From Pseudomonas sp. DNDY-54 (lineage in GTDB: Bacteria; Pseudomonadota; Gammaproteobacteria; Pseudomonadales; Pseudomonadaceae): a stretch of DNA of 64,000 nucleotides. The position numbers and the translations under genes were made by a program. Shown one piece after another: positions 9,482 through 17,987 of the stretch; position 1 is the stretch's first letter; each line of letters begins with the position of its first letter. The notes below the pieces were generated by a model, which was given only the letters and a program-made list of their open reading frames with translations, was not told the DNA's origin and ran no database searches. The DNA lies in NCBI RefSeq assembly GCF_019880365.1, contig NZ_CP082271.1:248001-312000 (forward strand), given 5' to 3'.

Positions 9482-9736
9482 ATGTCGTTGCGCCATTTAT
9501 TACTGCTCACCACTGTTGTGCTGTTGGCTGCGTGCAGCCCGGTGACGCAGGAGAACTTCGCCAAGCTGCAGGCTGGAATGTCCCGCGCTGAAGTCGAAGA
9601 ACTGCTCGGGAAACCAGGTGAGTGCGCCGGGGCACTGGGCATGTCGAGTTGCACTTGGGGGCAGAAGAATCGCTTCATCAGCATTCAGTTTGCCGGAGAC
9701 AAGGTCATGATGTTCTCGGGCCAAGGCCTCAAATAA
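9482..9736 (+). CDS. Small lipoprotein, SmpA/BLIP-like fold
   Basis: An 84-residue lipoprotein. The signal ends in LLAAC with the acylated Cys at residue 18. The mature part has the pattern FAKLQAGMSRAEVEELLGKP followed by a C-x(n)-C-W strand region, which resembles the SmpA/OmlA/DUF3862 type of helix-helix-beta domain. It is translated just before blc (ten-base gap), so both are probably co-expressed outer-membrane lipoproteins. Function unknown. Confidence 0.8.
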   Translation: MSLRHLLLLTTVVLLAACSPVTQENFAKLQAGMSRAEVEELLGKPGECAGALGMSSCTWGQKNRFISIQFAGDKVMMFSGQGLK

Positions 9737-9746
9737 GGGAGTTCCC

Positions 9747-10298
9747 ATGCGTCTATTCATCGCGTTGTGCTGCACGTTGCTGATCGCTGGATGTGCACGG
9801 TCAGGGTCGGATACCGACGCACCGATGACGGTCGGGAATGTCGATCTCGAGCGGTATCAGGGCACCTGGTACGAGCTGGCGCGTTTGCCAATGTTCTTTC
9901 AGCGTAACTGCATCCGCTCCGAAGCAAATTACCGCCTGCAGGATGACGGCAACGTCGCGGTGACCAATCGTTGTGAGACCAAGGACGGGGAATGGCAGCA
10001 GGCGGAAGGCGAGGCGGTTCCTCAGCAGGCGGGGCAGACCGACAAGCTTTGGGTGCGCTTCGATAACTGGTTCAGCAATCTCTTTCCAGGACTGACCAAG
10101 GGCCACTACTGGATTCTCTACCTCGATAATGACTACAGCGTAGCGCTGGTGGGTAGCCCGGATCGGGACTATCTCTGGCTGTTGTCACGCGAACCGGAAG
10201 TCAATGCGGCGACGCGTGACAAACTGCTGGATGAAGCGCGTCAGCGCGGTTACGACGTCAGTGGGCTTATCTGGCGCGGTGAATCAGAGCCGAGTTGA
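9747..10298 (+). CDS. blc: Outer-membrane lipocalin lipoprotein Blc
   Basis: Bacterial lipocalin anchored by a lipid at Cys16 (LLIAGC). The lipocalin signature GTWYE lies at residues 39-43, and later strands contain the YSVALVGSPDRDYLWLLSR block typical of Blc. At 183 residues it matches the family. Known members bind fatty acids or lysophospholipids and serve in envelope stress. It follows the small lipoprotein gene directly. Confidence 0.92.
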   Translation: MRLFIALCCTLLIAGCARSGSDTDAPMTVGNVDLERYQGTWYELARLPMFFQRNCIRSEANYRLQDDGNVAVTNRCETKDGEWQQAEGEAVPQQAGQTDKLWVRFDNWFSNLFPGLTKGHYWILYLDNDYSVALVGSPDRDYLWLLSREPEVNAATRDKLLDEARQRGYDVSGLIWRGESEPS

Positions 10299-10372
10299 TC
10301 GCCGCCGGCCCGCTCAAGTCTCTCTCTAGTGGGCGGACACGCGTCGGGCACATTGAAAGGTGATGGCTGCGG

Positions 10373-10804
10373 TTAATCCCAATCCAACCGCGCCAGGAGC
10401 CACTCGCCGTCTTCCCGCCACCACTCGAGCTTGACGTGATAATGGCCGACGCGCTGAGGCAGCCAGCGCTCGGCACCTGTTAATGCCACCTGAGCTTCGC
10501 TGTAGCCCTTGTCCGGGTACGTGGGGTCAATCCAGCTCTGGGGGTTGAGCGCAATCACCCCAACGTTGCCGTGACGCAGAAACATCAGCGCCGCGGTGCG
10601 GCGTACCCACTCCCGATCAAGCTGCTGGTTGGCGCTGAATTCAGGATGAATTCGAGCCATCAGCGCGTCGTTATCCTTCCCTCCGATACTGTCCTGCAGT
10701 GACTGCGCGGCGGATTCCAGTGCGGCCTGGGAGTCCTCCCGGCTACAACCGGCCAGCACCAGCGCTGCTATCGCCACCGTTGCGGCTAATTTCCATAGGG
10801 GCAT
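10373..10804 (-). CDS. Putative lipoprotein
   Basis: About 143 residues from the ATG at 10804. The signal ends in VLAGC with the lipidated Cys at residue 20; an upstream ATG at 10849 would place 15 residues ahead of this signal and is unlikely. The mature part reads like a small alpha+beta domain (GHYHVKLEWWREDGEWLLARLDWD at the end is strand-like, reminiscent of NTF2-like lipoproteins). I do not recognise the family firmly. It converges on blc and diverges from pip. Confidence 0.7.
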   Translation of the reverse strand: MPLWKLAATVAIAALVLAGCSREDSQAALESAAQSLQDSIGGKDNDALMARIHPEFSANQQLDREWVRRTAALMFLRHGNVGVIALNPQSWIDPTYPDKGYSEAQVALTGAERWLPQRVGHYHVKLEWWREDGEWLLARLDWD

Positions 10805-10879
10805 GCCGAACCTCTCGAACCTCGTTATGATGCCGGAAACGCCAGGCAAGTCCCCGACCTACCGACCATGGAGTGTGCC

Positions 10880-11851
10880 ATGCAGACCTTGTATCCGGAG
10901 ATCAAACCCTACGCTCGGCATGAGCTGGCGGTCGAAGCGCCGCACGTGCTTTATGTCGACGAGAGTGGGTCGCCGGAGGGCCTGCCTGTGGTGTTCGTGC
11001 ATGGCGGGCCTGGCGGAGGTTGCGATGCGCTGAGTCGGCGCTTCTTCGACCCGAACCTTTACCGGATCATCACGTTCGATCAGCGTGGCTGCGGGCGTTC
11101 CACGCCCCACGCGAGCCTGGAAAACAACACCACTGCGCACCTGATCGCCGACATGGAGCGAATTCGCGAGTACCTCGGCCTCGATAAGTGGGTCCTGTTC
11201 GGCGGGTCCTGGGGCTCTACGTTGTCGCTGGCCTACGCTCAGGCATTTCCCGAGCACGTACATGCATTGATCCTGCGCGGCATCTTTCTCTGTCGACCGA
11301 AGGAATTCTCCTGGTTTTACCAAGAAGGTGCCAGCCGACTGTTTCCCGATTACTGGCAGGACTTTCTCTCGCCGATTCCACCGGAGGAGCGCGGCGATCT
11401 GATGCAGGCCTACTACAAGCGGCTGACTGGAACCGATCAGATTGCCCAGATGCATGCGGCCAAGGCCTGGTCCTGCTGGGAGGGGCGTACGGCCACGTTG
11501 CGGCCGAATACCCAGGTGGTCGATCGCTTCTCCGACACCCATCGCGCACTGGCCATGGCCCGCATCGAGTGCCATTACTTCGTCAATAACGCATTCCTCG
11601 AGCCCGATCAGCTGTTGCGTAACATGCACAAGATTGCGCACCTGCCAGGCATCATCGTGCATGGTCGCTATGACGTCATATGCCCGCTGGAGAATGCCTG
11701 GGAGCTACACGAGGCATGGACCAACAGTGAATTGCAGATCATCCGCGAAGCAGGACATTCCGCGTCGGAGCCGGGCATTTGTGACGCCCTGGTGCGTGCC
11801 GCGGCGGACATCGCGAAGCGTTTGCTCGATCTGCCACCTGAGGAGGCCTGA
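10880..11851 (+). CDS. pip: Proline iminopeptidase
   Basis: Alpha/beta-hydrolase of peptidase family S33 that removes N-terminal proline from peptides in the cytoplasm. The oxyanion-hole motif HGGPGGG and the nucleophile elbow GGSWGS (Ser110) are intact, as are the later Asp in HGRYDVICP and the His in EAGHSASEPG. I chose the ATG at 10880 (324 residues) because MQTLYPEIKPY is the usual N-terminus; an ATG at 10868 adds four residues. The TGA overlaps the start of dtd. Confidence 0.93.
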   Translation: MQTLYPEIKPYARHELAVEAPHVLYVDESGSPEGLPVVFVHGGPGGGCDALSRRFFDPNLYRIITFDQRGCGRSTPHASLENNTTAHLIADMERIREYLGLDKWVLFGGSWGSTLSLAYAQAFPEHVHALILRGIFLCRPKEFSWFYQEGASRLFPDYWQDFLSPIPPEERGDLMQAYYKRLTGTDQIAQMHAAKAWSCWEGRTATLRPNTQVVDRFSDTHRALAMARIECHYFVNNAFLEPDQLLRNMHKIAHLPGIIVHGRYDVICPLENAWELHEAWTNSELQIIREAGHSASEPGICDALVRAAADIAKRLLDLPPEEA

Positions 11852-12288
11852 TGAAGGCGCTGATCCAGCGTGTGCGACACGCGCGGGTCGAAGTGGCGGG
11901 CGAAGTGGTGGGGAGCATCGACGTTGGGCTGCTGGTGCTCCTCGGGGTGGAGCGTGACGATGACCACGCCCGAGCCGACAAGCTGCTGCACAAGCTTCTG
12001 CGTTATCGGGTGTTCAGCGATGAGCAGGGCAAGATGAACCGTTCCGTGAGTGACGTTGGGGGCGGCCTGTTGCTGGTTTCTCAGTTCACCTTGGCGGCTG
12101 ACACGGGCAGCGGTCTGAGGCCGAGCTTTTCCAGCGCGGCACCGCCGATGCTCGGCGAAGAAATGTACGACTACGTGCTCGCTCAGGCCCACCGACAACA
12201 CCCCGAGGTTGCCTGTGGTCGTTTCGGAGCCGAGATGCAGGTGCACCTTCAAAACGACGGCCCGGTGACCTTCCTGCTTGAAAGCTGA
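11851..12288 (+). CDS. dtd: D-aminoacyl-tRNA deacylase
   Basis: Removes D-amino acids, and glycine from mischarged tRNA-Ala, as a homodimeric proofreading enzyme. At 145 residues it is full length. The catalytic Ser77-Gln78 lies in SQFTLAADT and is followed by GLRPSFSSAAPP. The usual Gly-cisPro motif near the C-terminus is present as the NDGPVTF segment. The ATG shares one base with the pip stop codon (TGATG), so translation is coupled. Confidence 0.95.
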   Translation: MKALIQRVRHARVEVAGEVVGSIDVGLLVLLGVERDDDHARADKLLHKLLRYRVFSDEQGKMNRSVSDVGGGLLLVSQFTLAADTGSGLRPSFSSAAPPMLGEEMYDYVLAQAHRQHPEVACGRFGAEMQVHLQNDGPVTFLLES

Positions 12289-12306
12289 GGGCGACGCTCG
12301 GTTCGA

Positions 12307-12726
12307 TCAGCGCTTCGAGGGCTCAAGCCCGTTTTCATGAAGCCACGTGATGGCGTACTCACGCAGCTGTACGGTCTGGTAATCCAGCCAGGCCTGGCGA
12401 ACTTCCGGGAAGTCCTCCAGCTTGAAGTCGAACGTTCGCAGCGGCTTGCGGCCCTGCAAAGCGTCACTCAACACTGCATGAGCGTTGGGGTCGTGCTGGG
12501 TAAACAGAAACGCCTCACGCATAGCGATTGACTGGGCGAGTTCAAGCGGCTCGATGTGCAGAAAACGGTCTTCCTGAACGTCATACTTGTCGTTCACGCC
12601 TGGTGCTGTTTCGCCGGGAAAGAGCGCACGGATTTCACCTGACTCGAGATCGAGGTAATGCTCGCTGGCGTCGCGATTGTCCAGCGCGTACTCCAGGCGG
12701 TGTAGATCAATGGTCAACGGTCGCAT
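12307..12726 (-). CDS. UPF0158 family protein
   Basis: A 139-residue cytoplasmic protein matching the UPF0158 family by its N-terminal MRPLTIDLHRLEYAL, the YLDLESGEI block and the acidic FxFKLEDFPEVRQAWLDY segment. Family function is unknown. It converges on dtd with only 18 bases between the stops. Confidence 0.8.
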   Translation of the reverse strand: MRPLTIDLHRLEYALDNRDASEHYLDLESGEIRALFPGETAPGVNDKYDVQEDRFLHIEPLELAQSIAMREAFLFTQHDPNAHAVLSDALQGRKPLRTFDFKLEDFPEVRQAWLDYQTVQLREYAITWLHENGLEPSKR

Positions 12727-12827
12727 AGCGGTTACTACTGTTTGGGTTCAGTATGTCTGACCTGCTCGGCGAAGATGCGTGCATTACGTTCATCGGTATC
12801 GGTAGCTGGCCGTCTACACGCTGACGC

Positions 12828-13535
12828 TCAGAACAGGCGCGCCAGCAGCGCGCTGACAGCGGTTTCCACGCGCAGAATACGATCGCCCAGCTGCACCGGC
12901 TGCAGGCCGGCTTCAGACAACTTGTCGATTTCGTACGGTATCCATCCGCCTTCCGGTCCGATCGCCAGCGTCACCGGGCCTGTCACGGCGCGTGGGCAGG
13001 ACGGGTAGTCGCCAGGGTGACCGACCAGGCCTTGGGTGCCGGCAGTCAGTTGGAGCAGGCGATCCTCGACGAAGGGCTTGAAGCGCTTCTCGATGCTTAC
13101 TTCCGGAAGGACCGTGTCGCGCGCCTGCTCCAGGCCGAGCAGCAGCTGTTCGCGAATGGCGGCAGGCTCCAGAAACGGGGTTTGCCAGAAACTCTTTTCC
13201 ACGCGGTAGCTGTTGAGCAACACCAGCTGCGGCACGCCCATGCAGGCGACCGTCTGCAACACGCGGCGGAGCATTTTTGGTCTGGGGAGTGCCAGCAGCA
13301 GCGTGATCGGCAGTTTGGCCGGGGGAGGCTGCGTCAACGAGATTTCCAGCTCCGCCTCGTGGGCGTCCAGACGCAGAATCCGGCCATGGCCCATGTCGGC
13401 GCCGAGGCGGCCGACTCGCAGGCTTTGGCCCGCTTCGGCGCGGTGAACATCCTGGATATGCTGTAGCCGCCGATCACGCACGATTACCCGGTCGGCGGCC
13501 ACAAAGTCGGCCGCCTCCAGCAGCAGCAGGTTCAC
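12828..13535 (-). CDS. rsmE: 16S rRNA (uracil-1498-N3)-methyltransferase
   Basis: SPOUT-family SAM-dependent methyltransferase of the 30S subunit. The C-terminal knot motif is seen as LAIGPEGGWIPYEI and LGDRILRVETAV; the N-terminal PUA-like part begins at residue 1. The start is a GTG at 13535 whose GTGA overlaps the tatC stop by four bases, giving 235 residues; the open frame upstream lies inside tatC and is not translated. It closes the ubiE-ubiJ-ubiB-hisIE-tatABC block, as in other pseudomonads. Confidence 0.92.
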   Translation of the reverse strand: MNLLLLEAADFVAADRVIVRDRRLQHIQDVHRAEAGQSLRVGRLGADMGHGRILRLDAHEAELEISLTQPPPAKLPITLLLALPRPKMLRRVLQTVACMGVPQLVLLNSYRVEKSFWQTPFLEPAAIREQLLLGLEQARDTVLPEVSIEKRFKPFVEDRLLQLTAGTQGLVGHPGDYPSCPRAVTGPVTLAIGPEGGWIPYEIDKLSEAGLQPVQLGDRILRVETAVSALLARLF

Positions 13536-14335
13536 GAGCGGGGGGCTGGTGGCTGGTCGCCGGTGTGCGTGTCGCCATCGTCCGCGTCGCCGCGGAACTC
13601 TTCCTCGCGCTTCTTGACCATGCTGCCGCAGATCAAGCCTGCTTCGAACAGCAGCCACATGGGGATGGCGAGCAGCGCCTGCGAGAAGACGTCCGGCGGT
13701 GTCAGCACCATGCCCACCACAAAGCAGCCAACGACGACGTAAGGGCGGCTTTTGCGTAGCGTGGCGACATCGACGATGCCGACCCAGATCAGCAGAAAGG
13801 TCGCCACCGGGATTTCGAAGGCCACACCGAAGGCGAAAAATAGGGTCAGGACAAAATCAAGGTATTGACCAATGTCCGTCATCATCGCCACACCTTCCGG
13901 CGTCACGCTGGCGAAAAAACCGAACATGATCGGGAACACGACGAAATAGGCGAAAGCCATGCCGCCGTAGAACAGAAAGATGCTGGAGATAAGCAGCGGC
14001 ACTGCAACGCGCTTCTCGTGCTTGTACAGACCCGGCGCGATGAAGCTCCATATTTGATGGAGGATGACGGGCATCGACAAGAACAGCGCGACCATCATGG
14101 TCAGCTTGAACGGCGTCAGAAAGGGCGAAGCCACACCCGTGGCGATCATGGTCGCCCCTTCCGGTAAGTAAGCCCGGAGCGGTGCGGCAACCAGCGAATA
14201 GATCTGCTGGGAAAAATAGAACAACGCGCCGAACAGCAACAGGATTGCGACCACACAACGCAGCAAGCGCTTACGCAGCTCAGTCAGGTGGGCAATGAGC
14301 GGCATTTCCTGATCATCAGTGGAGGTATTGCTCAT
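13532..14335 (-). CDS. tatC: Sec-independent protein translocase subunit TatC
   Basis: Six-helix inner-membrane receptor of the twin-arginine translocase that binds the RR signal peptide together with TatB. At 267 residues it is typical. The cytoplasmic N-terminus MPLIAHLTELRKRLLRC and the periplasmic-loop motif FxxSxPxxxxQxWxFxxPGLYxxE are present. Its start overlaps tatB by four bases and its stop overlaps rsmE. The C-terminal tail is hydrophilic, with a Pro-rich end. Confidence 0.96.
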   Translation of the reverse strand: MSNTSTDDQEMPLIAHLTELRKRLLRCVVAILLLFGALFYFSQQIYSLVAAPLRAYLPEGATMIATGVASPFLTPFKLTMMVALFLSMPVILHQIWSFIAPGLYKHEKRVAVPLLISSIFLFYGGMAFAYFVVFPIMFGFFASVTPEGVAMMTDIGQYLDFVLTLFFAFGVAFEIPVATFLLIWVGIVDVATLRKSRPYVVVGCFVVGMVLTPPDVFSQALLAIPMWLLFEAGLICGSMVKKREEEFRGDADDGDTHTGDQPPAPRS

Positions 14336-14724
14336 GGTTCGGCAGGTCTGTCCGGACGTGGTGCGGGGGCCGTTTCGGCGGGTTGGGTGGTTTCAGCGGG
14401 CGGTGATGCCGTGAGATCAGTCGCGTTCGGCGGTGGGGTGGCAGACTGTGGCGACGGGGTGCTGGATGCGCTTGGTGAGCTGGGCATGATGCTCTGCTTC
14501 ATCTCACGCTCGAGATCGAGGATGCGTTCGTTGTGCAGCTGCCGGCGTATCTCATCAGCGCCGATCTCGCGCTCGACCTCGGCCTTGATGTTGGCGAAGC
14601 TGCGCTTGGCCCGGCCGATCCACAAGCCTGCGGTGCGCACGGCGCCGGGCAAACGCTCGGGGCCGAGTACGAACAGCGCGACCAGGCCGATCAGCAGCAG
14701 TTCAGTGAAGCCGATATCGAACAT
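14332..14724 (-). CDS. tatB: Sec-independent protein translocase subunit TatB
   Basis: Single-span membrane protein that forms the Tat receptor complex with TatC. The N-terminus MFDIGFTELLLIGLVALFVLGPERLPG is diagnostic of TatB. An amphipathic helix follows, and the last 50 residues are rich in Pro, Ala and Thr, as is usual in pseudomonads. 130 residues. Lies between tatA (six bases away) and tatC (four-base overlap). Confidence 0.96.
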   Translation of the reverse strand: MFDIGFTELLLIGLVALFVLGPERLPGAVRTAGLWIGRAKRSFANIKAEVEREIGADEIRRQLHNERILDLEREMKQSIMPSSPSASSTPSPQSATPPPNATDLTASPPAETTQPAETAPAPRPDRPAEP

Positions 14725-14730
14725 GGCGCC

Positions 14731-14961
14731 TCAGTTCTTCTTCGTCGGATCTTCGACCTTGCGGGCCTCGGCATCGATGGTGTGATTCTGCTTTTCTTCG
14801 ACGCTGGGCTTCTCCTCATCGGTACCCATGGACTTGCGGAAGCCCTTGATCGCGTCGCCGAGGTCGGAGCCCAGGCCCTTGAGGCGCTTGGTGCCAAAAA
14901 GCATGACCACGATGAGCAGTACGATCAGGAGTTGCCAGACGCTGATTCCACCAAAACCCAT
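14731..14961 (-). CDS. tatA: Sec-independent protein translocase subunit TatA
   Basis: Pore-forming subunit of the Tat system, about 76 residues. It opens with MGFGGISVWQLLIVLLIVV, the short membrane helix, then FGTKRLKGLGSDLGDAIKGF, the hinge and amphipathic helix, and a charged tail. The ATG at 14961 has a GGAG about eleven bases upstream; the upstream ATG at 15018 would put a hydrophilic extension in front of the helix and is rejected. Confidence 0.95.
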   Translation of the reverse strand: MGFGGISVWQLLIVLLIVVMLFGTKRLKGLGSDLGDAIKGFRKSMGTDEEKPSVEEKQNHTIDAEARKVEDPTKKN

Positions 14962-14986
14962 GCTGCAGTACTCCGTAGTTGTCTTA

Positions 14987-15319
14987 TCAGGATTGTGGGC
15001 GTGCGGCTTTTTCCGCATGCCCTGAGAGACCGAATCGCCGGTCCAGTTCGTCTAGAACCGCCTGTGGATGCTGGTCCAGAGCAGCCAGCATCACCAGGCT
15101 GTGAAACCACAAGTCGGCGGTTTCGTAGATTAGGTCACTAGCGTCGCCGCTGGCGGCAGCATCTTTTGCGGCCAGAATGGTTTCCACCGATTCTTCGCCA
15201 ACCTTCTCGAGAATCTTGTTCAAGCCTTTGTGATACAGGCTGGCCACGTAAGAGCTGTCCGCTGCGGCACCCTTGCGGGACTCCAGCACATCCGCCAGGC
15301 GGGCAAAGGTGTCACTCAT
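14987..15319 (-). CDS. hisE: Phosphoribosyl-ATP pyrophosphatase
   Basis: Second step of histidine synthesis: phosphoribosyl-ATP to phosphoribosyl-AMP. About 110 residues from MSDTF at 15319. The MazG-like motif KVGEESVETILAAKDA with the acidic metal ligands and the later LIYETADLWFHSLVML are present. The first eight bases overlap the 3' end of hisI. In this lineage hisI and hisE are separate genes next to tat, away from the main his operon. Confidence 0.95.
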   Translation of the reverse strand: MSDTFARLADVLESRKGAAADSSYVASLYHKGLNKILEKVGEESVETILAAKDAAASGDASDLIYETADLWFHSLVMLAALDQHPQAVLDELDRRFGLSGHAEKAARPQS

Positions 15320-15707
15320 GTTTGTGCTCCGCGTAAATGGCGTGCGGGTCCTTGAGGACAGGCTCAACGGTTTTCCAGTCACCGTTCTCGTATATCCGGT
15401 AGAAGCAGCTCTCGCGACCGGTATGGCACGCGATGCCGCCGATCTGCTCGACCCTCAACACGACGACATCGGCATCACAATCCAGGCGCAGTTCATGGAG
15501 CTGCTGTACATGCCCGGACTCTTCCCCCTTGCGCCACAGCTTGCCACGCGAACGTGACCAATAAACGGCACGGTTTTCGGTCGCCGTCAGCGCCAGTGCT
15601 TCACGGTTCATCCAGGCCATCATCAAGATGCGGCCGGTCTGATGATCCTGCGCGATAGCCGGCACCAGGCCGTCTTCGTTCCAGTTGATTTGGTCCAGCC
15701 AGTCCAT
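15312..15707 (-). CDS. hisI: Phosphoribosyl-AMP cyclohydrolase
   Basis: Third step of histidine synthesis, opening the adenine ring of phosphoribosyl-AMP. At 131 residues it is full length. The zinc-binding cysteines are in LDCDADVVVLRVEQ and CHTGRESCFYR, and SRSRGKLWRKGEESGHVQ is the substrate site. Overlaps hisE by eight bases; 49 bases downstream of ubiB. Confidence 0.96.
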   Translation of the reverse strand: MDWLDQINWNEDGLVPAIAQDHQTGRILMMAWMNREALALTATENRAVYWSRSRGKLWRKGEESGHVQQLHELRLDCDADVVVLRVEQIGGIACHTGRESCFYRIYENGDWKTVEPVLKDPHAIYAEHKHE

Positions 15708-15756
15708 CGAATTCTCCGCTCAATGCCCCAAGTGTGCCAGCCTCGCCGACCGCTGG

Positions 15757-17367
15757 CTATCGGCGTACCACGATGTAAATGCCGGCCGCGAGCATCAGCC
15801 CTGATGGCCAACTCGTCACCCATGAATAGCTGTCCATACCTGCAGCCAGCGTTGCACCACCGCCCAGCAACAAGGCACCGACGAGCCGCAGTGGCCAATG
15901 ATGGCGCTGCTCACGCCAAGGTGGCGGCAGATTGTTCGCGTGGGGGTTGGACATGCGTTCAAGCAGTTCGCGAGTCATGCCGGCGAGGTGCGGCAGTTGC
16001 TCGATCTGCGCTTGCGCATTCTTCAGCAACTGCTTCGGGCTCATGCGCTCCCGCATCCACCGCTCTAGGTACGGCTGGCCGGTGGCCCAGAGATCGAGCT
16101 CGGGGTAGAGCTCGCGACCCAGGCCTTCGATGTTCAGCAGCGTCTTCTGTAGTAGCACGAGCTGCGGCTGGACTTCCATGTTGAAGCGCCGTGCGACCTG
16201 GAACAGTCGAACAAGGAGCTGTCCGAATGAGATGTCCTTCAACGGCTTTTCGAAGATTGGCTCGCAGACGGTACGAATCGCCGCTTCGAACTCGTTGACC
16301 TTGGTTTCCGCGGGCACCCAGCCGGAATCGATGTGTAGCTGCGCTACCTTGCGGTAGTCGCGTCTGAAAAACGCCATCAGGTTGCGCGCGAGGTAATCCT
16401 GATCTTCAGGCGTGAGGCTGCCCACGATGCCGAAATCTACGGCGATGTACTGCGGGTTCCACGGTTGGTGGGTGCTGACGAAAATATTGCCGGGGTGCAT
16501 GTCGGCGTGGAAAAAGCTGTCTCGAAACACCTGGGTGAAAAAGATCTCAACACCGCGTTCGGCTAGCTGCTTCATGTCGGTGCGCTGCTCGGCTAAGCGG
16601 GTCATGTCGGTGACCGGAACGCCGTAGATGCGCTCCATCACCAACACTTGTGGACGGCAGAGATCCCAGTAGACCTGGGGCACGTACAGCAGCGGCGAAC
16701 CCTGAAAGTTGCGCTTGAGCTGGCTGGCGTTGGCCGCTTCGCGCAGCAGGTCGAGCTCGTCGTAGATGGTTTTGGCGTAGTCATCGACCACTTCGACGAG
16801 GTGCAGGCGGCGGGCTTCGGTCGAAGCGCGTTCGGCGGTTTTGGCGAGCAGGAACAACCACGCAATATCCTGGCTGATGATGGGGCGCAGATTGGGTCGG
16901 ACGACCTTGACCACCACTTCTTCGCCGCTGCGCAACTTCGCGGCATGAACCTGGGCTACCGAGGCGGAGGCCAGCGGCTTGCTGTCGAAGCGGGCAAACA
17001 CCTCACCTACCGGTGCGCCCAGCTGCCGTTCGATCAGCGCTTGTGCGACGGCCGAATCGAACGGCGGGACTCGATCCTGCAGCATCGCCAGCTCTTCGGC
17101 GATATCCAGCGGCAGCAGATCACGGCGGGTCGAGAGAATCTGACCGAACTTGATGAAGATCGGCCCCAGGCCCTCGAGTGCCAGACGCAAACGCGCCCCC
17201 CGCGAGAGCTCGGTCCGCCGGCGAGGCAGCCAGCGCCAAGGCAGCAGACAGCTGGTCGCGCGCAGCCACCAGGGCATTGGCAGGTCGAGGATGATGTCGT
17301 CGAGGCGGTAGCGGATCACCACCAGCAGGATGCGAAACAGGCGGCGAGTCGCGGCGAACAGCTTCAT
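15757..17367 (-). CDS. ubiB: Ubiquinone biosynthesis ATPase/kinase-like protein UbiB
   Basis: ABC1/ADCK-family protein required for ubiquinone synthesis, with an atypical protein-kinase fold and a C-terminal membrane anchor. 536 residues. The KxGQ motif appears as FIKFGQILSTR, the nucleotide-binding ASVAQVHAAKL as the Ala-rich loop, then HADMHPGNIFV and the DFG triad. The last 40 residues hold two hydrophobic segments. The start overlaps the ubiJ stop (ATGA). Confidence 0.95.
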   Translation of the reverse strand: MKLFAATRRLFRILLVVIRYRLDDIILDLPMPWWLRATSCLLPWRWLPRRRTELSRGARLRLALEGLGPIFIKFGQILSTRRDLLPLDIAEELAMLQDRVPPFDSAVAQALIERQLGAPVGEVFARFDSKPLASASVAQVHAAKLRSGEEVVVKVVRPNLRPIISQDIAWLFLLAKTAERASTEARRLHLVEVVDDYAKTIYDELDLLREAANASQLKRNFQGSPLLYVPQVYWDLCRPQVLVMERIYGVPVTDMTRLAEQRTDMKQLAERGVEIFFTQVFRDSFFHADMHPGNIFVSTHQPWNPQYIAVDFGIVGSLTPEDQDYLARNLMAFFRRDYRKVAQLHIDSGWVPAETKVNEFEAAIRTVCEPIFEKPLKDISFGQLLVRLFQVARRFNMEVQPQLVLLQKTLLNIEGLGRELYPELDLWATGQPYLERWMRERMSPKQLLKNAQAQIEQLPHLAGMTRELLERMSNPHANNLPPPWREQRHHWPLRLVGALLLGGGATLAAGMDSYSWVTSWPSGLMLAAGIYIVVRR

Positions 17368-17987
17368 TTGGATCGGTCTGGTTTCAGAGATGGGTTGAGC
17401 CGCTCGATGCGGGCTTCGAGTCGGTCAAGGTCAAGCTTGAGGCGATCAAGTTCGGCAAAGCGGGTTTCTGCCTCGGCTAGGCCGACCAGGGCTCGGGATT
17501 CTTCGTTTAAATAGTCGGCGAGGCTCTGACGCAGGCTTTGGGCACTTTGTCGCGCCCAGGCGGTCTGGCTTCGGATACCGGAGCCAAGCAGTTGCGTAGC
17601 GACCGGACCGAGCCAGCGTGAAACCTCATATTCCCAGTCCAGTTCGAGGTCCTGCAGAACCTCAGCGAGGCTCATCAGCACACCACTGTCACCGTCAATC
17701 TCGACATCCGGCCCGTGCAGGATTGCCGTCTTGTTGCGGCTGGCGGCCAGCCGCAACAAGCTGGTTGCAGGCGCGCGCAGACGGCAGTCGGGTTCGCTGC
17801 CCCACGCTTCGGCGAGGCGCAGACCTTCGCCATCCGCGAGAATGAACAACCGCCAGGTGGGTGCCGTGCAGTCGATCTCGATGATGCGACCGCCGAGCCG
17901 AGCCAGCCGCGGCAGGGCCGTCGGATCCAGGCGCAGCGCGCGATTGATCGCTTGCTCGACGCCGGCCAGCAGCGCGGTGCGCAGCAT
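17364..17987 (-). CDS. ubiJ: Ubiquinone biosynthesis accessory factor UbiJ (SCP2 domain)
   Basis: Lipid-binding scaffold of the soluble Ubi metabolon. The 207-residue protein has an N-terminal SCP2-like domain (residues about 10-110) and a C-terminal coiled coil (LAEAETRFAELDRLKLDLDRLEARIERL). It lies between ubiE (one-base overlap) and ubiB (four-base overlap), the conserved order for this gene. The sequence is divergent, as is usual for ubiJ, so the name rests partly on position. Confidence 0.88.
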   Translation of the reverse strand: MLRTALLAGVEQAINRALRLDPTALPRLARLGGRIIEIDCTAPTWRLFILADGEGLRLAEAWGSEPDCRLRAPATSLLRLAASRNKTAILHGPDVEIDGDSGVLMSLAEVLQDLELDWEYEVSRWLGPVATQLLGSGIRSQTAWARQSAQSLRQSLADYLNEESRALVGLAEAETRFAELDRLKLDLDRLEARIERLNPSLKPDRSK